This document shows positions 48,101 to 56,634 of a stretch of 64,000 nt of DNA, one piece after another. This stretch comes from Bacillota bacterium (lineage in GTDB: Bacteria; Bacillota; Clostridia; Lachnospirales; Lachnospiraceae): positions 1 to 64,000 of the forward strand of contig JAEWIZ010000002.1 of the NCBI GenBank assembly GCA_023386815.1, written 5' to 3'. The translations under genes and the position numbers were made by a program. The first letter of the stretch is position 1, and every line of letters begins with the position of its first letter. The notes under the pieces were generated by a model. The model had not been told where the DNA came from and did not search any database. It saw nothing but the letters and a program-made list of their open reading frames with translations.

Positions 48101-48373
48101 CACAAATAGCAGGGCTGCAACTACATGCTTGCAAGCTCCCTGATCCTTTAACCTCGATGGGCAATTGCAGCCATAATCGAAAAAACCATCCTCCTGCTCA
48201 TCTATCGTAACGGAATAATTGTAATTCCCCTTCACAGTCAAGCGATACTGCTTGTTGGTATTAGAATATGTCGCATTGATTATGCGGTTCTCTTTATAAT
48301 ACTGCAATCCTCTCGCATAAATCGTATCGTTGGACGCCAGGTTTCGTATTCCTGTACGCGAAATTTGAATCAT
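45164..48373 (-). CDS. SNF2-family helicase with N-terminal SWIM zinc finger
   Basis: About 1069 residues. A SWIM zinc finger (CNCPSRLKDQGACKH) lies near residues 55-75, then a bacterial SNF2-associated region (about 90-560), then the helicase core: DDMGLGKTLQS (Walker A), DEAQ (motif II), LTGTPIENSLSELWS, the C-lobe VFSQFTSM and the late TDRAYRIGQ. Such proteins are ATP-driven DNA translocases with unknown bacterial roles. ATG 48373 has AAAGGTG seven bases upstream; the longer frame to 48424 lies upstream of that site. Confidence 0.9.
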   Translation of the reverse strand: MIQISRTGIRNLASNDTIYARGLQYYKENRIINATYSNTNKQYRLTVKGNYNYSVTIDEQEDGFFDYGCNCPSRLKDQGACKHVVAALLFVLKYQERTLLSESKSPEERKVVTLLDYFIAWEDSHLVGETFQLEVLFSVPNIIKGENGRAMVSLHGGSSRKYKVQTIKKFLSDLYHHESFTLGKEFKYVNGESTFDATSLRIIDYLLGIYEIQEIVDSTHFSKIFSKSQMFFSKNMMIKLLEILNGKSFVLELYGKIYTNVVFIKGNPKISYQLTVDEDSISVDYQGKEAVLPITETGELLYFDGAIYQPDAKFIRNFKPFYNSLGKDKEPLTFRGDSKTSFLEHVLPRISETMVLDIPEELKSRYISCDMEAKLYFDKYKSGIKAELKYKYGDYEFNSFGNAASGSYIIVRQREKEDAIISELLKEGFIPYKNFYLLKEEDLIYDFLSGRVMELESKAQLFYSEDFRRLGIRSAGGFKAGVRMNSELNMLELDLTFDEVPKEELRELLHSYQIKKKFYRLKNGSFINLEDKTIDEVSKILSSLNVSDKNITEDALLLEKQHAVYLNKAFSDSDFVFERDRDFMALTDKILNPSRTEYVLPEGILAELRPYQFTGYKWLKTLADNDLGGILADDMGLGKTLQSIVYIASGVRERKTHSLIVCPTSLIYNWLDEIENFAPFVKALVISGAPVERQEAIEKYEDYDVLITSYPLIRRDIGVYEKIDFDTVFIDEAQFIKNDSSLNAKSVKRIRANHRFALTGTPIENSLSELWSIFDFIMPEYLNSHSKFVEMYEKPILKEDQKALNDLHQHIEPFILRRMKKDVLTELPDKYETKMLTDMSEGQKLVYLSYLENIRSELHSEIEENGVEKSRMKILAALTRLRQICCHPSTFIENYQGGSGKLELLMEIIPEAIANDHRILVFSQFTSMLRIIEGELKELDIPYFYLEGSTPTEERNDFVKRFNAGEGKVFLISLKAGGTGLNLTGADTVIHYDPWWNPAVEDQATDRAYRIGQQNKVHVMKLITKGTIEEKIFKLQRKKKQLSDSIISSKEVFINTLSKEELEELFAPL

Positions 48374-48566
48374 AAATGCACACCTTTCCCAGGGCGTGAC
48401 TATCCCACGCCTTTGTTGTATCAAGTTATTATAACACCTTTTGAAGAAAAAGTGTAATATTTTTATTACAATTTAAAAATAAGCCTTTCTAATACAGGAT
48501 TACAAACACCGATAAATTACCTCCCATGGATTAGTATTCTTTCTTATTGCAGAAAATATTTGGTAC

Positions 48567-48607
48567 AAAAAAGAGAGTATCTATCATACTGATAAAGATA
48601 CTCTCTT
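48567..48607 (-). terminator. Terminator of the candidate ncRNA
   Basis: A perfect 12-bp stem (48571-48582 with 48596-48607), a 13-base loop and six T residues on the minus strand. Confidence 0.85.
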
Positions 48608-48745
48608 GCTATATTAAATTATTCATTTTTCAGTTTTTATTGTTGGTACGCCAGCTCATTTTCAGAATCGCTTTGTACTATATATTTATAGATTATTAAT
48701 TATATCTTATATCAATTATATTTTGATATCATATGAATCAAAGCC

Positions 48746-48938
48746 TTTGGTGGTCAATACCAACCCTTTACTTCTGTTTGAGTAATACAATTATTGTGTT
48801 TGGCGGTCTGTACCTTCCTTTCGTCGGATTTTCTTTGTTCAATTTTCATTAAAATCTCTTTGATCCAAATCCTTTCTTATTATATTATCAATTTGATATG
48901 ATCAATTCTAACTGTTTGGCGGTCTGTACCTTCCTTTC
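48746..48938 (-). repeat. 26-bp direct repeat, two identical copies plus one diverged
   Basis: GAAAGGAAGGTACAGACC followed by GCCAAACA (minus strand) at 48822-48797 and 48938-48913 is identical over 26 bases. A third copy at 48769-48746 agrees at about 18 of 24 bases and keeps the GGT...ACC pairing. Spacers differ in length, so it is not a CRISPR. Confidence 0.85.
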
Positions 48939-49094
48939 TGATCTATTTGTATATGTAACTCTTAGTAATTATTCCGTTGTTCTTAAATAATTACTTCTTT
49001 GGTTAAAGGCTTATCTTTTCAATGGACTCATTCCTTTCATTTAATATTAGCCCTTTTGGCTTTTGTTAACTGTTTTCTTCTTTTCTATGATTTG

Positions 49095-49123
49095 ATTTTA
49101 CAATACAAATAGCATTTTGTCAA
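49095..49123 (-). promoter_or_regulatory. Strong promoter on the minus strand
   Basis: TTGACA (49123-49118), exactly 17 bases, then TAAAAT (49100-49095). Nothing protein-coding lies within 700 bases downstream of it. Confidence 0.75.
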
Positions 49124-49407
49124 TACTATTTTCAGATATTTTTCGCGTTTTATATCTATTAACTTATACATTGTGCATTATTTGTAAGTTTATACATAAT
49201 TTGGGTTTTCAAGGGATCCTTTGGCTATAAGTACTTACCTCTGTTAACTTTACGAAATTTATTTTTATACATCAAATGAAATTTCAGATTGTAATTTTGG
49301 AAGAGTTATATTACAATATTTAGTTAGAGTTAGGCAAATGTATCCAGATATCTTTTCTCAGAACTCTGATCTTTGCCGCTTATTAAACTATCATATGGAG
49401 GTGTCTA

Positions 49408-50328
49408 ATGAAACATATCATCAGTCCAACTGACCTTACTGTTTCAGAGCTTAATGAGCTTCTCGAATTATCCGAAGAAATAATTACTGACCCTAAGAAG
49501 TTCACAGATGTGTGCCGAGGGAAAAAACTAGCCACTCTATTCTATGAACCCAGTACCAGAACACGGCTTAGCTTTGAAGCCGCTATGTTGAATTTAGGAG
49601 GAAGTATTTTAGGTTTTTCCTCCGCTGATTCCAGTTCTGCAGCGAAAGGCGAAAGTGTTGCAGATACAATTCGAGTTATCTCTTCTTACGCAGATATCTG
49701 TGCTATCCGTCATCCTAAGGAAGGCGCCCCATTAGTAGCTTCTAATTATTCTTCTATTCCAGTAATCAATGCCGGAGACGGCGGTCATAATCATCCCACT
49801 CAAACCTTTACCGATTTATTAACAATTAAGAATCTCAAAGGGCGATTAAGCAATTTAATCGTTGGCTTTTGTGGTGACTTAAAGTTTGGCCGGACTGTGC
49901 ATTCCTTAATTCATGCGCTGGCTAGATATGAAAACATTAAGTTTATGCTCATTTCTCCGGAAGAACTTCGTATCCCAAATTATATCCGTGAGGAATTAGT
50001 TGCAGCCAATATTCCTTTTGAAGAAATTAGATGTCTCGATGATACGATTGCAGATCTTGATATCCTTTATATGACCCGGGTACAACGGGAACGTTTCTTT
50101 AATGAAGAGGATTATATTAGGTTGAAGGATATTTACATTCTCGATAACAAGAAAATGGCAAAGGCAAACAAGGAGATGCTTGTGCTTCATCCCCTACCAA
50201 GAGTAAATGAGATTTCACCAGAGGTTGACGATGATCCCCGTGCTGTTTATTTTAAACAGGCACAGTTCGGAGTCTATGTCAGAATGGCTCTAATCATGAA
50301 GTTGTTGGAGGTGAAAACGAATGCTTAA
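49408..50328 (+). CDS. pyrB: Aspartate carbamoyltransferase catalytic subunit
   Basis: 306 residues. It condenses carbamoyl phosphate and aspartate in pyrimidine synthesis. Visible are the carbamoyl-phosphate motif STRTR ([14 protein letters not shown]), the HPTQTFTDL segment, [11 protein letters not shown] and the HPLPRV loop. GGAGGTG is five bases before ATG 49408. It overlaps pyrI by 8 bases. The 285-base leader shows no PyrR-type antiterminator that I can recognise, so the control is unknown. Confidence 0.96.
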   Translation: MKHIISPTDLTVSELNELLELSEEIITDPKKFTDVCRGKKLATLFYEPSTRTRLSFEAAMLNLGGSILGFSSADSSSAAKGESVADTIRVISSYADICAIRHPKEGAPLVASNYSSIPVINAGDGGHNHPTQTFTDLLTIKNLKGRLSNLIVGFCGDLKFGRTVHSLIHALARYENIKFMLISPEELRIPNYIREELVAANIPFEEIRCLDDTIADLDILYMTRVQRERFFNEEDYIRLKDIYILDNKKMAKANKEMLVLHPLPRVNEISPEVDDDPRAVYFKQAQFGVYVRMALIMKLLEVKTNA

Positions 50329-50749
50329 TATTGGTGGTTTGAATCAGGGTATTGTAATTGATCACATCAAGGTTGGAGGTGCAATGAAGATATACTCTTA
50401 TCTTGATTTGGAAAATAAGGATGTTTCTGTTGCTATTATAAAAAATGCAAAAAGTAATAAGATGGGGAAAAAGGATATTATCAAAATAGAAGGCACTATG
50501 GATGATATTGATTTGGATATCCTTGGGGCTTTGGATCATCAGATTACGATTAATGTGATAAAAGACGGTGCTATTGCGGATAAGAAATTCCCTACTTTAC
50601 CGGAACGTGTAACGAATATTTTGAAATGCAAGAATCCCAGATGTATTACTACGGTGGAGCCAAGTATTGCTCATACCTTTAAGCTTACGGATTCGACGAA
50701 TGGGGTTTATCGGTGTATCTATTGTGAGCAGAGTTTTGATCGGAGATGA
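50321..50749 (+). CDS. pyrI: Aspartate carbamoyltransferase regulatory subunit
   Basis: 142 residues. The N-terminal nucleotide-binding domain (about 10-95) gives CTP/ATP control, and the C-terminal zinc domain has four Cys (CKNPRC...CIYC) that hold it to PyrB. GGAGGTG is seven bases before ATG 50321. It overlaps the end of pyrB, so the two are made together. No other pyr gene is in the window. Confidence 0.95.
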   Translation: MLNIGGLNQGIVIDHIKVGGAMKIYSYLDLENKDVSVAIIKNAKSNKMGKKDIIKIEGTMDDIDLDILGALDHQITINVIKDGAIADKKFPTLPERVTNILKCKNPRCITTVEPSIAHTFKLTDSTNGVYRCIYCEQSFDRR

Positions 50750-50792
50750 TGGCAAACTTTGATCTGAGTTGTGTGCTGATTTAGGTGGTGTA

Positions 50793-50885
50793 CACAGGAA
50801 GAGGGGCAGGGCTGGCATAGCGTCTTTGACTTACCTCTACAGCCGATGCAAAGACTTCTATACCAGCCCTGCCCCTCTTCCTGTG
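50793..50885. repeat. Long GC-rich inverted repeat after pyrI
   Basis: Perfect 23-bp arms (50793-50815 and 50863-50885) with the outer sequence CACAGGAAGAGGGGCAGGG. Pairing continues inward (GTCTTTG 50822-50828 with CAAAGAC 50849-50855), giving arms of about 35 bases. It is far GC-richer than its surroundings and no T tract follows on either strand, so it is not a simple terminator. It resembles REP/MITE-type palindromes. Confidence 0.8.
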
Positions 50886-50985
50886 GGATATAGGCTTCAA
50901 TAAGGCTTATTATAATTAAAATTTTATTTATTTTTTGAATGTTATTAAATAACTATTTCATTGGTTTATTGGACTTTATTGCTCC

Positions 50986-51258
50986 TCACTTTTTCCTTGT
51001 TTTTATCAGGTATATCGAACCAGATAACACAAGAAGTGCTAATATTATTGTTACAAATGAATTGCTATTTGATGAGATCAGGATACTGGTTGGTCCGTCA
51101 GCACCTCCTATGATTCCTATGGATGCTGCATCTTCCAGGTCAACTTTCCATTTATGTTGTAGATATATCGCTATGATCCGTGGGTACCCAATATAGATTA
51201 ATAATATCATTGCTAATATAATTGTACTAATCAGTACTATTTTACGATTAACTTTCAC
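50986..51258 (-). CDS. Small membrane protein with OadB-like GADGPT motif
   Basis: About 90 residues: an N-terminal membrane helix, AASIGIIGGADGPTSI in the middle and a second helix near the C-terminus. The motif matches a conserved stretch of the beta subunit of sodium-pumping decarboxylases (OadB/GcdB), but those are over 350 residues, so this is at most a short relative. GTG 51258 has AAAGGA nine bases upstream. An alternative ATG at 51339 overlaps the previous stop (TAAATG) and would add 27 residues. Function unknown. Confidence 0.6.
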   Translation of the reverse strand: MKVNRKIVLISTIILAMILLIYIGYPRIIAIYLQHKWKVDLEDAASIGIIGGADGPTSILISSNSNSFVTIILALLVLSGSIYLIKTRKK

Positions 51259-51335
51259 GTTAATTTTTCCTTTCAGGTATAAGTCTCTTCCATGATATGC
51301 AGTAACAAATTCTCGTTCCATTCTATGGCTTTTTG

Positions 51336-51590
51336 TCATTTAAAATGTTGGTAGAATTCTTTTAATTCTTTCTTCTTCTCAACTGATAACTCCGTCTTTC
51401 GAATTCCTTGGATTGCTCCTTCTAAAGCATAAAGCCTGTGTATGCAGGCGGACTCATCAATGGCTTTTATTTTTAGCCAGGCCTGAGCGCTTCCGATTTC
51501 TTTTAATTGTTCAAGGGTGGTTATTCCTACTTGCTTTAATTGTTCTTCTACCGTTGGACCAATATTAGGTGAATTTGATAGTTCTCCCAT
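51336..51590 (-). CDS. TfoX C-terminal-domain protein
   Basis: 84 residues that match the TfoX/Sxy C-terminal domain, a helix-hairpin-helix-like fold: LSNSPNIGPTVEEQLKQVGI and WLKIKAIDESACIHRLYALEGAI. The full TfoX competence regulator has an extra N-terminal domain that is absent here; stand-alone copies are common. GAGGAG precedes ATG 51590. Role unknown. Confidence 0.82.
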   Translation of the reverse strand: MGELSNSPNIGPTVEEQLKQVGITTLEQLKEIGSAQAWLKIKAIDESACIHRLYALEGAIQGIRKTELSVEKKKELKEFYQHFK

Positions 51591-51724
51591 GACACCCGCT
51601 CCTCTTACTATCTTATCATAATTCTTTTAATTGCTTTTCCTTACTGTTATTGTTTTTCATTAGTTAATGGCTACTGTTTTAACTTCCATAAGATTGCGTC
51701 CTACGTTTCTATGCTTCCCGAAGC

Positions 51725-52657
51725 TTAATAACTAAATAGCTTTTGTGCTATTGCTTCCATATGTCTGTTATCCGTACCACAACAGCCTCCAAGAATTTTT
51801 AAATGTTTCTTTTTTACCAATTGTATCATGTCTTCTGCAAAGTCGAGTGGATCCGTGGATTTTGTATCCGTCGCATGATCTAATTCTTCGTAAGATAACA
51901 TTGATGTGTTTGCCTGAATTCCCAGGAACCTTTGTTCTACGATATCATTACGATTAAAGGGCTGGGATAAGGCTTCCAGTGTTATTAATGGATGTACGCA
52001 ATTTGTCATATAGCATAGAGGCTTCTTTTCTACCCTGTGATCTATGATTTCAATGGCTTGGCTTATCATTGTACCATCGATGAGCTTGCCGTTCTTTTGA
52101 ATTGTAAAGCTTATAAGATAGGGAATACCTGTAGCTGCCATTGCTTCTGCCATTCCGATACTTTCATATAAGGTAGGTATAATGCCGGCGTACAGGAAAT
52201 CTACTCCAGCTTCCAAAAATGCATGTGCCTGCCAGCTGTGAAATATATATGCTTCCTGCCTGGTTAACGCCCCTGCTCCGGTATATGCATCTCCTTTGCA
52301 TCCCATTAATCCTCCAATATACATTTCAATATTACTCTTTTCTTGTATCCTACAAAGGAATTTAACATTTTCCGCAATGATAGAAGTATCACCTCCGAAC
52401 CGATCTATCCTCTCTTTATTGGCTCTTCTAGTTGGGGTTGTCGCCAGAAACGGAAGTTGATATTGACGAGCAATTTCAATATACTGCTCCCATATTTCTT
52501 GCAAGGCTTCTCTTCCTGCTTCCGTATATACTAAGTTTGCCATAGCAATATGCTCATCAAAGGATAACTTGTACTCCCTTTTTAATCGTTCCCCTAAAGC
52601 CCCTTCCATTAAAAAGTATTTACTATCTTCAAATCTTTGTTCTATGCTTCTATTCAT
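51725..52657 (-). CDS. Homocysteine S-methyltransferase family protein
   Basis: 310 residues, TIM-barrel. The zinc-binding Cys residues are visible in MTNCVHP and the late ILGGCCGT, and the start carries ALGERL rather than the usual DGGMGT. Relatives transfer methyl groups to homocysteine from donors such as S-methylmethionine. No SAM riboswitch or T-box lies in the 90-base upstream gap. Substrate unsure. Confidence 0.82.
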   Translation of the reverse strand: MNRSIEQRFEDSKYFLMEGALGERLKREYKLSFDEHIAMANLVYTEAGREALQEIWEQYIEIARQYQLPFLATTPTRRANKERIDRFGGDTSIIAENVKFLCRIQEKSNIEMYIGGLMGCKGDAYTGAGALTRQEAYIFHSWQAHAFLEAGVDFLYAGIIPTLYESIGMAEAMAATGIPYLISFTIQKNGKLIDGTMISQAIEIIDHRVEKKPLCYMTNCVHPLITLEALSQPFNRNDIVEQRFLGIQANTSMLSYEELDHATDTKSTDPLDFAEDMIQLVKKKHLKILGGCCGTDNRHMEAIAQKLFSY

Positions 52658-52747
52658 TGCTCCAAATCACGCATTTCCTTTACCTTTCCCTATAATTTTC
52701 TTGATTTTCTTTCTATTCTTTTCTCTTTCGTATCATATGTACTTTAA

Positions 52748-53296
52748 CTACAAAAACTTAACCATCATGTAAAGATCCTGGTAAGAGCCATCCTTCAGCT
52801 TTTGTGCGTGCTTTAGTGAACCGTATGTCTCAAATCCATACTTTTCATATAATGCAATTGCAGATTTATTGGTGGCAATCACACCCAATTCAATCTGCTC
52901 AAATCCGTTCTCTTTTGCTTGTTCCACACAATGCTTCATCAAAATATCGCCGATTCCAATACCCCAATAATCTTTTAAGATTGCTATTCCAAGATTAGTA
53001 CGGTGGCGTATCTTTTGTTTCGTGTCCATGCAGAAGATACCGCAATTACCAACTAGCTTTCCGTCTATAAAAGCTGCAATATCAAAATTCCTTTCATCGG
53101 TTAAAGTGTTTATGATATGATCTCTTTCCTCTTCTACTGTAAATGTCACTTCTTCCGGATATCGCAGTACATTATTTGTCTCACCGGACATGATTTTCAT
53201 ATAATTTAATAACTGCTCTGCATCTTCCCCCTCAGGACTTTTTAGAATAGCAACTTGTCCATTTTTTAATATTACTTCTTTTTCACTTATTCTCAT
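52748..53296 (-). CDS. GNAT-family N-acetyltransferase
   Basis: About 182 residues with the acetyl-CoA site ILKDYWGIGIGDILMKH (the R/Q-x-x-G-x-G/A loop, with GIGIG) and the late NKSAIALYEKYGFETYG segment. RimJ/RimL-like proteins of this kind acetylate N-termini or small molecules. ATG 53296 is preferred because AAAGGG lies just upstream. Stand-alone. Confidence 0.85.
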   Translation of the reverse strand: MRISEKEVILKNGQVAILKSPEGEDAEQLLNYMKIMSGETNNVLRYPEEVTFTVEEERDHIINTLTDERNFDIAAFIDGKLVGNCGIFCMDTKQKIRHRTNLGIAILKDYWGIGIGDILMKHCVEQAKENGFEQIELGVIATNKSAIALYEKYGFETYGSLKHAQKLKDGSYQDLYMMVKFL

Positions 53297-53407
53297 CTCT
53301 ATTCCCTTTCTGATATCTTTCATTTCAATATACGCAACTTAATTATTTCATTAATACTACATCAATTTTCATAATTTTACCAGAGTAAATTTATATTTAT
53401 GAAGCAA

Positions 53408-53539
53408 TCAAGCTACCTCTTTCATTATTGTTTCTATCTGAGGTATCATACCTGCAGACTTGAACTTCTTGGTATCTGTAGCTTCTTGTGCTACAATAGA
53501 ACCATGAAAAGTAGCAATCCCGGTCAAGAATTCTTTCAT
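53408..53539 (-). pseudogene. Short unidentified reading-frame remnant
   Basis: 43 codons (MKEFLTGIATFHGSIVAQEA onwards) in the gap between the GNAT and AraC genes. The frame continues upstream of the ATG as SPSVILEYHKE before an in-frame stop, and there is no ribosome site. The composition looks protein-like, so it may be the end of a lost gene. I do not recognise the family. Confidence 0.25.
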
Positions 53540-53576
53540 CTCTTTATGATATTCTAGAATTACGGAAGGTGATTAA

Positions 53577-54482
53577 ATGAGTGCAGAAACAATGAAAACA
53601 ATTCAAATCCTGCAAGAGTATATGGAGAGTAAACTAAGTCAAAGTATTACTTTAAGAGAACTTGCCGATGTTGCAGGTTATTCGCCTTGGCATATGTCCA
53701 GGTTATTTAAGGAAGCAACAGGTAAAACCCCTTTTGACTATCTTCGAGGGCTTCGGCTAACGAAGGCAGCACTTCAATTACGAGACAGTGACGCCCGGGT
53801 GATTGATGTTGCACTGGATTTCGTATTTGATTCTCAGGAGGGCTTTACTCGTGCCTTCACGAAGGAGTTTGGACTTTCTCCCTATAAATATAGTAAGTCC
53901 ACACCACCAATTCAATTATTTCTGCCCTATAAGGTTTATGATACCTACCGAGATTATTATATGGAGGGTAAAAGCATGAAAGAAGAAAAGAATACGAAGG
54001 CCATCTTCGTACAGGTCATCGAACGACCTGCTAGAAAAGTATTACTAAAGAGAGGAATTCAAGCTGAGGACTATTTTGCTTATTGTGAAGAAGTTGGTTG
54101 TAATGTGTGGGCAATCCTTACGAGTGTAAAGGAGGCTTTATATGAACCAATTGGCATGTGGCTTCCAAAGCATTTGATAACACCCGGTACATCGAAATAC
54201 GTTCAGGGCGTTGAAGTACCATTAGACTATTTCAACTTAATTCCAGATGGTTTTGAATTGATTGAACTTCCCCCCTGTACCATGATGATATTCCAGGGCG
54301 AACCTTATGACGAGGAAGATTTCCAAGAAGAAATTATAACTCTATGGAAGTATGTCGATAAGTTCAATCCTTCAATCTATGGATTTGAGTGGTTCGAAGA
54401 AGCTGCACCGAGATTCCAGCTTGCTCCAATGGGCTATCGTGGTTATATTGAGGCAAGACCGGTGAAATGTATTCAGCGATAG
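53577..54482 (+). CDS. AraC-family regulator with GyrI-like effector domain
   Basis: 301 residues: an AraC DNA-binding domain at the N-terminus (about 8-105, with TLRELADVAGYSPWHMSRLFKE) and a GyrI/AraC_E_bind effector domain (about 140-300), the Rob/SoxS-like layout for sensing drugs or hydrophobic ligands. GGAAGG lies seven bases before ATG 53577. No obvious target gene is next to it. Confidence 0.87.
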   Translation: MSAETMKTIQILQEYMESKLSQSITLRELADVAGYSPWHMSRLFKEATGKTPFDYLRGLRLTKAALQLRDSDARVIDVALDFVFDSQEGFTRAFTKEFGLSPYKYSKSTPPIQLFLPYKVYDTYRDYYMEGKSMKEEKNTKAIFVQVIERPARKVLLKRGIQAEDYFAYCEEVGCNVWAILTSVKEALYEPIGMWLPKHLITPGTSKYVQGVEVPLDYFNLIPDGFELIELPPCTMMIFQGEPYDEEDFQEEIITLWKYVDKFNPSIYGFEWFEEAAPRFQLAPMGYRGYIEARPVKCIQR

Positions 54483-54571
54483 GCTGCTATTGTGAATTCA
54501 TTAATAATTTTGATCTGATTTTGATGATAGCACACTTTTAAATCAATGAAAAAAACCGTTTTATTAAATCA

Positions 54572-54647
54572 AAAAGGATACTTCTTTCTTATTGAAGCTT
54601 CATGTTATCAGTAACATTCCTGCTATTAAGAATTTAAGTATCCTTTT
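54572..54647. terminator. Bidirectional terminator, AraC gene and superoxide dismutase gene
   Basis: A 12-bp perfect stem (54572-54583 with 54636-54647) closes a loop of about 52 bases, with A/T tracts at both ends, between converging genes. Confidence 0.6.
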
Positions 54648-54674
54648 CTGTTATACTAACCATTCAACCTAATA

Positions 54675-55256
54675 TTAAAACCGCATCCGATCTGCTACTG
54701 CACCCCAGTTGATATTTTTCATAAAGTTATTAATATACTCCGCCTTATTGTCTGCATATTGTAGAAAATAAGCGTGTTCATACATATCGAGAACCAGTGC
54801 AGGAGCAGAATATGCGATATTTCCCAGGTCATGTGCATCCAGGCTGATGTTTCTCAGTCTATTACTCCTCTGATCAAAGGCCAACATCGCCCATCCTCTG
54901 CTGGCTTTTGCTGTAGCTATGAAATCCTCCTGCCACTTCTGAAAGGAATTAAAATCGTTTTCAATTTGGTCAACCACAAAGCGGTCCGGATCCGGAGACA
55001 TTCCTCCTATATTCTCAAAATAGAGCTCGTGGAGAATTACACCGTCCAAAGCAAAGGTTTCTCCTCTTTTCAGTTCTCGGTAATAGCTGAAGGTGGAGTT
55101 TGACTGTTCCCTTTGGGCATCACCCTGCTGCAATATTTCGTCTATCTTGTTGATATTGGTTACATAGCCTTCATATAAACGCATATGAACATCAAACTGT
55201 TTTTTATTGATTACCGTAATATCATCCGTATAAGTGAATGGAATCTTTTCAATCAT
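54675..55256 (-). CDS. Iron/manganese superoxide dismutase
   Basis: 193 residues. Likely metal ligands in family positions are His24 (FDVHMRLYEGYVTN), His in VILHELYFEN, and the Asp and His of LVLDMYEHAYFLQY (the usual DxWEH with Tyr for Trp). The Trp in GWAMLAFD is also kept. It dismutates superoxide and gives an anaerobe protection against oxygen. The first 15 residues are not conserved in usual SODs. AAGGG is nine bases before ATG 55256. Confidence 0.82.
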   Translation of the reverse strand: MIEKIPFTYTDDITVINKKQFDVHMRLYEGYVTNINKIDEILQQGDAQREQSNSTFSYYRELKRGETFALDGVILHELYFENIGGMSPDPDRFVVDQIENDFNSFQKWQEDFIATAKASRGWAMLAFDQRSNRLRNISLDAHDLGNIAYSAPALVLDMYEHAYFLQYADNKAEYINNFMKNINWGAVADRMRF

Positions 55257-55466
55257 ATCCTCAAACCCTTCCTATTCCGGGAGGTATCTCCTCCATAATT
55301 AATACAAGTATAACTTGTACCTTTTCTATATCATACGAGGTAGGTCTTAAGAATATGACAACTTTTATAATGTAAAACTTTGATCACTTATATCTTCATT
55401 TTTGAATTTTAATTATCATTTGCTTCCTAATGAGAAGCGATCGTTATATATAGAAAGATTCCTATA

Positions 55467-56231
55467 TCACATCTTACGTGCAACAACTGCCAGACGACCA
55501 TTTTCAGTTGAGTATTCACAGGTCGAGAGGATGATAAACTGATCACCAAATTGGGCAGTTCTACCCGTGTCATAGAGAGAAAGTTGCCTAATATTCTTGA
55601 AAAAATATTCAAATTCAGTCTCAGTTTTGAAACTTACAAATTCATAATACTTAAACACATCTTCTTTCTGATAAACCTTAGAAAGTATCACAGCTACAAT
55701 CTCATAGGTTCCTTTTTCGTAAAGCGTATTGAATTGAATGTTTGAATGCTTTTGATAAAAGCTTTCCTTTTTATACTTCATCAGTTCATTAAAAATAAGT
55801 CCGCTTCTCATATTATGTCCATGAATGAGTAATACGTCCGATTCATTTATCTTATAACGTGCGTCCAGAAAAGGTAGTCCATTCTTGTTCTCTTTTCCGC
55901 CAAAATCATGATTTAAGTAATATTCGGGATTCTCGTAACTTTGCATCACCGGATAATTGACCTGAGTTCCGGCAATTTCTAGCCAACCGACGATGTCTTT
56001 GTTCTGCAAAACTAATTTCTGAAACTCTGGTAGTACAACCTTCTTTGTACCAATCGGTTCCACCTGATTGCCCGGCAAAGGAATAGTTATCCCTGTTGTT
56101 CTTTGCTGCTCTAACTCCTTTACTTGTGCCTCCAACATATAGTTATCAATGAGAATATCTCCCAGATTTCCCATCGAAAATAAAAGCAAGAAAAGAAAAA
56201 AGGTGATAAGTAATTTTTTACATCTGTTCAT
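55467..56231 (-). CDS. srtB: Class B sortase
   Basis: 254 residues: one N-terminal membrane helix (about 6-24) and a sortase domain with catalytic His139 (LIHGHNM), Cys238 (ILSTCEY, the TLxTC motif) and Arg246 (NGRLAVV). The residues between Cys and Arg fit class B. It links surface proteins with an NPxTG/LPxTG-type signal to peptidoglycan. No substrate gene is adjacent; a protein with an MPKTG ending lies 8 kb away. No strong ribosome site is seen at ATG 56231. Confidence 0.88.
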   Translation of the reverse strand: MNRCKKLLITFFLFLLLFSMGNLGDILIDNYMLEAQVKELEQQRTTGITIPLPGNQVEPIGTKKVVLPEFQKLVLQNKDIVGWLEIAGTQVNYPVMQSYENPEYYLNHDFGGKENKNGLPFLDARYKINESDVLLIHGHNMRSGLIFNELMKYKKESFYQKHSNIQFNTLYEKGTYEIVAVILSKVYQKEDVFKYYEFVSFKTETEFEYFFKNIRQLSLYDTGRTAQFGDQFIILSTCEYSTENGRLAVVARKM

Positions 56232-56634
56232 CGAATTCCATACAGCTTTCCTTCTTAATGTTAAAACTCTATAACGATTATATTGTCATTAATTATTGTT
56301 TCCCCTCTACTTATCTGGCTGATCCCTATGCTTTTCAGTGAGGCGAACTAACGTCTCCTACGCTTTCTTTTCCCTGTCCTATTAAGAATGCTATAAAAAT
56401 CTTCATTGTTGCACCTTTTGTTCCGAATTCATACTTTTATGTAATCAATTAATCATAGGAAACACATTTAAAAATTTTATTTCCATAAAAAACATTAAAT
56501 CATATCATTATAAAATCTTGAATAATATATAAAAAACCATAGTAATTTGATAAATATGCAAGGATTTTCTATTGTGTCTATCTTGGCTCGTCTAATTCTA
56601 TACGACGAGCATGGTATAGGAGGTAAGGAGTAGG
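56232..56634. other. Divergent intergenic region, no gene seen
   Basis: About 400 AT-rich bases between the sortase gene and the SpoIID-type gene. It must hold both promoters; no ORF, repeat or RNA gene can be supported. Confidence 0.4.

Larger units (their letters stand above)
48567..49088 (-). ncRNA. Candidate non-coding RNA, about 520 nt
   Basis: A consensus promoter (49123-49095) and a strong terminator (48607-48567) bracket about 500 bases on the minus strand with no ORF over about 31 codons. Inside are two identical 26-base copies (48797-48822 and 48913-48938) and a third diverged copy (48746-48769). On the transcript each holds AAAGG followed by a GGU-N4-ACC mini-hairpin. Several AAAGGA motifs also occur. 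It does not resemble RNase P, tmRNA, 6S or SRP RNA. A short 31-codon frame from ATG near 48854 overlaps one repeat and could be a small peptide instead. Confidence 0.5.

Noticed and set aside
48746..48938. 26-bp direct repeats as a CRISPR or type III toxin-antitoxin RNA
   Set aside because: Only two exact copies with spacings of 51 and 116 bases, no cas genes and no ToxN-like gene nearby.
49124..49407. PyrR attenuator upstream of pyrB
   Set aside because: No PyrR-binding loop or terminator/antiterminator pair is recognisable before the start codon.
52658..52747. SAM riboswitch or T-box for the homocysteine methyltransferase gene
   Set aside because: The gap is only 90 bases and shows no conserved core motifs.
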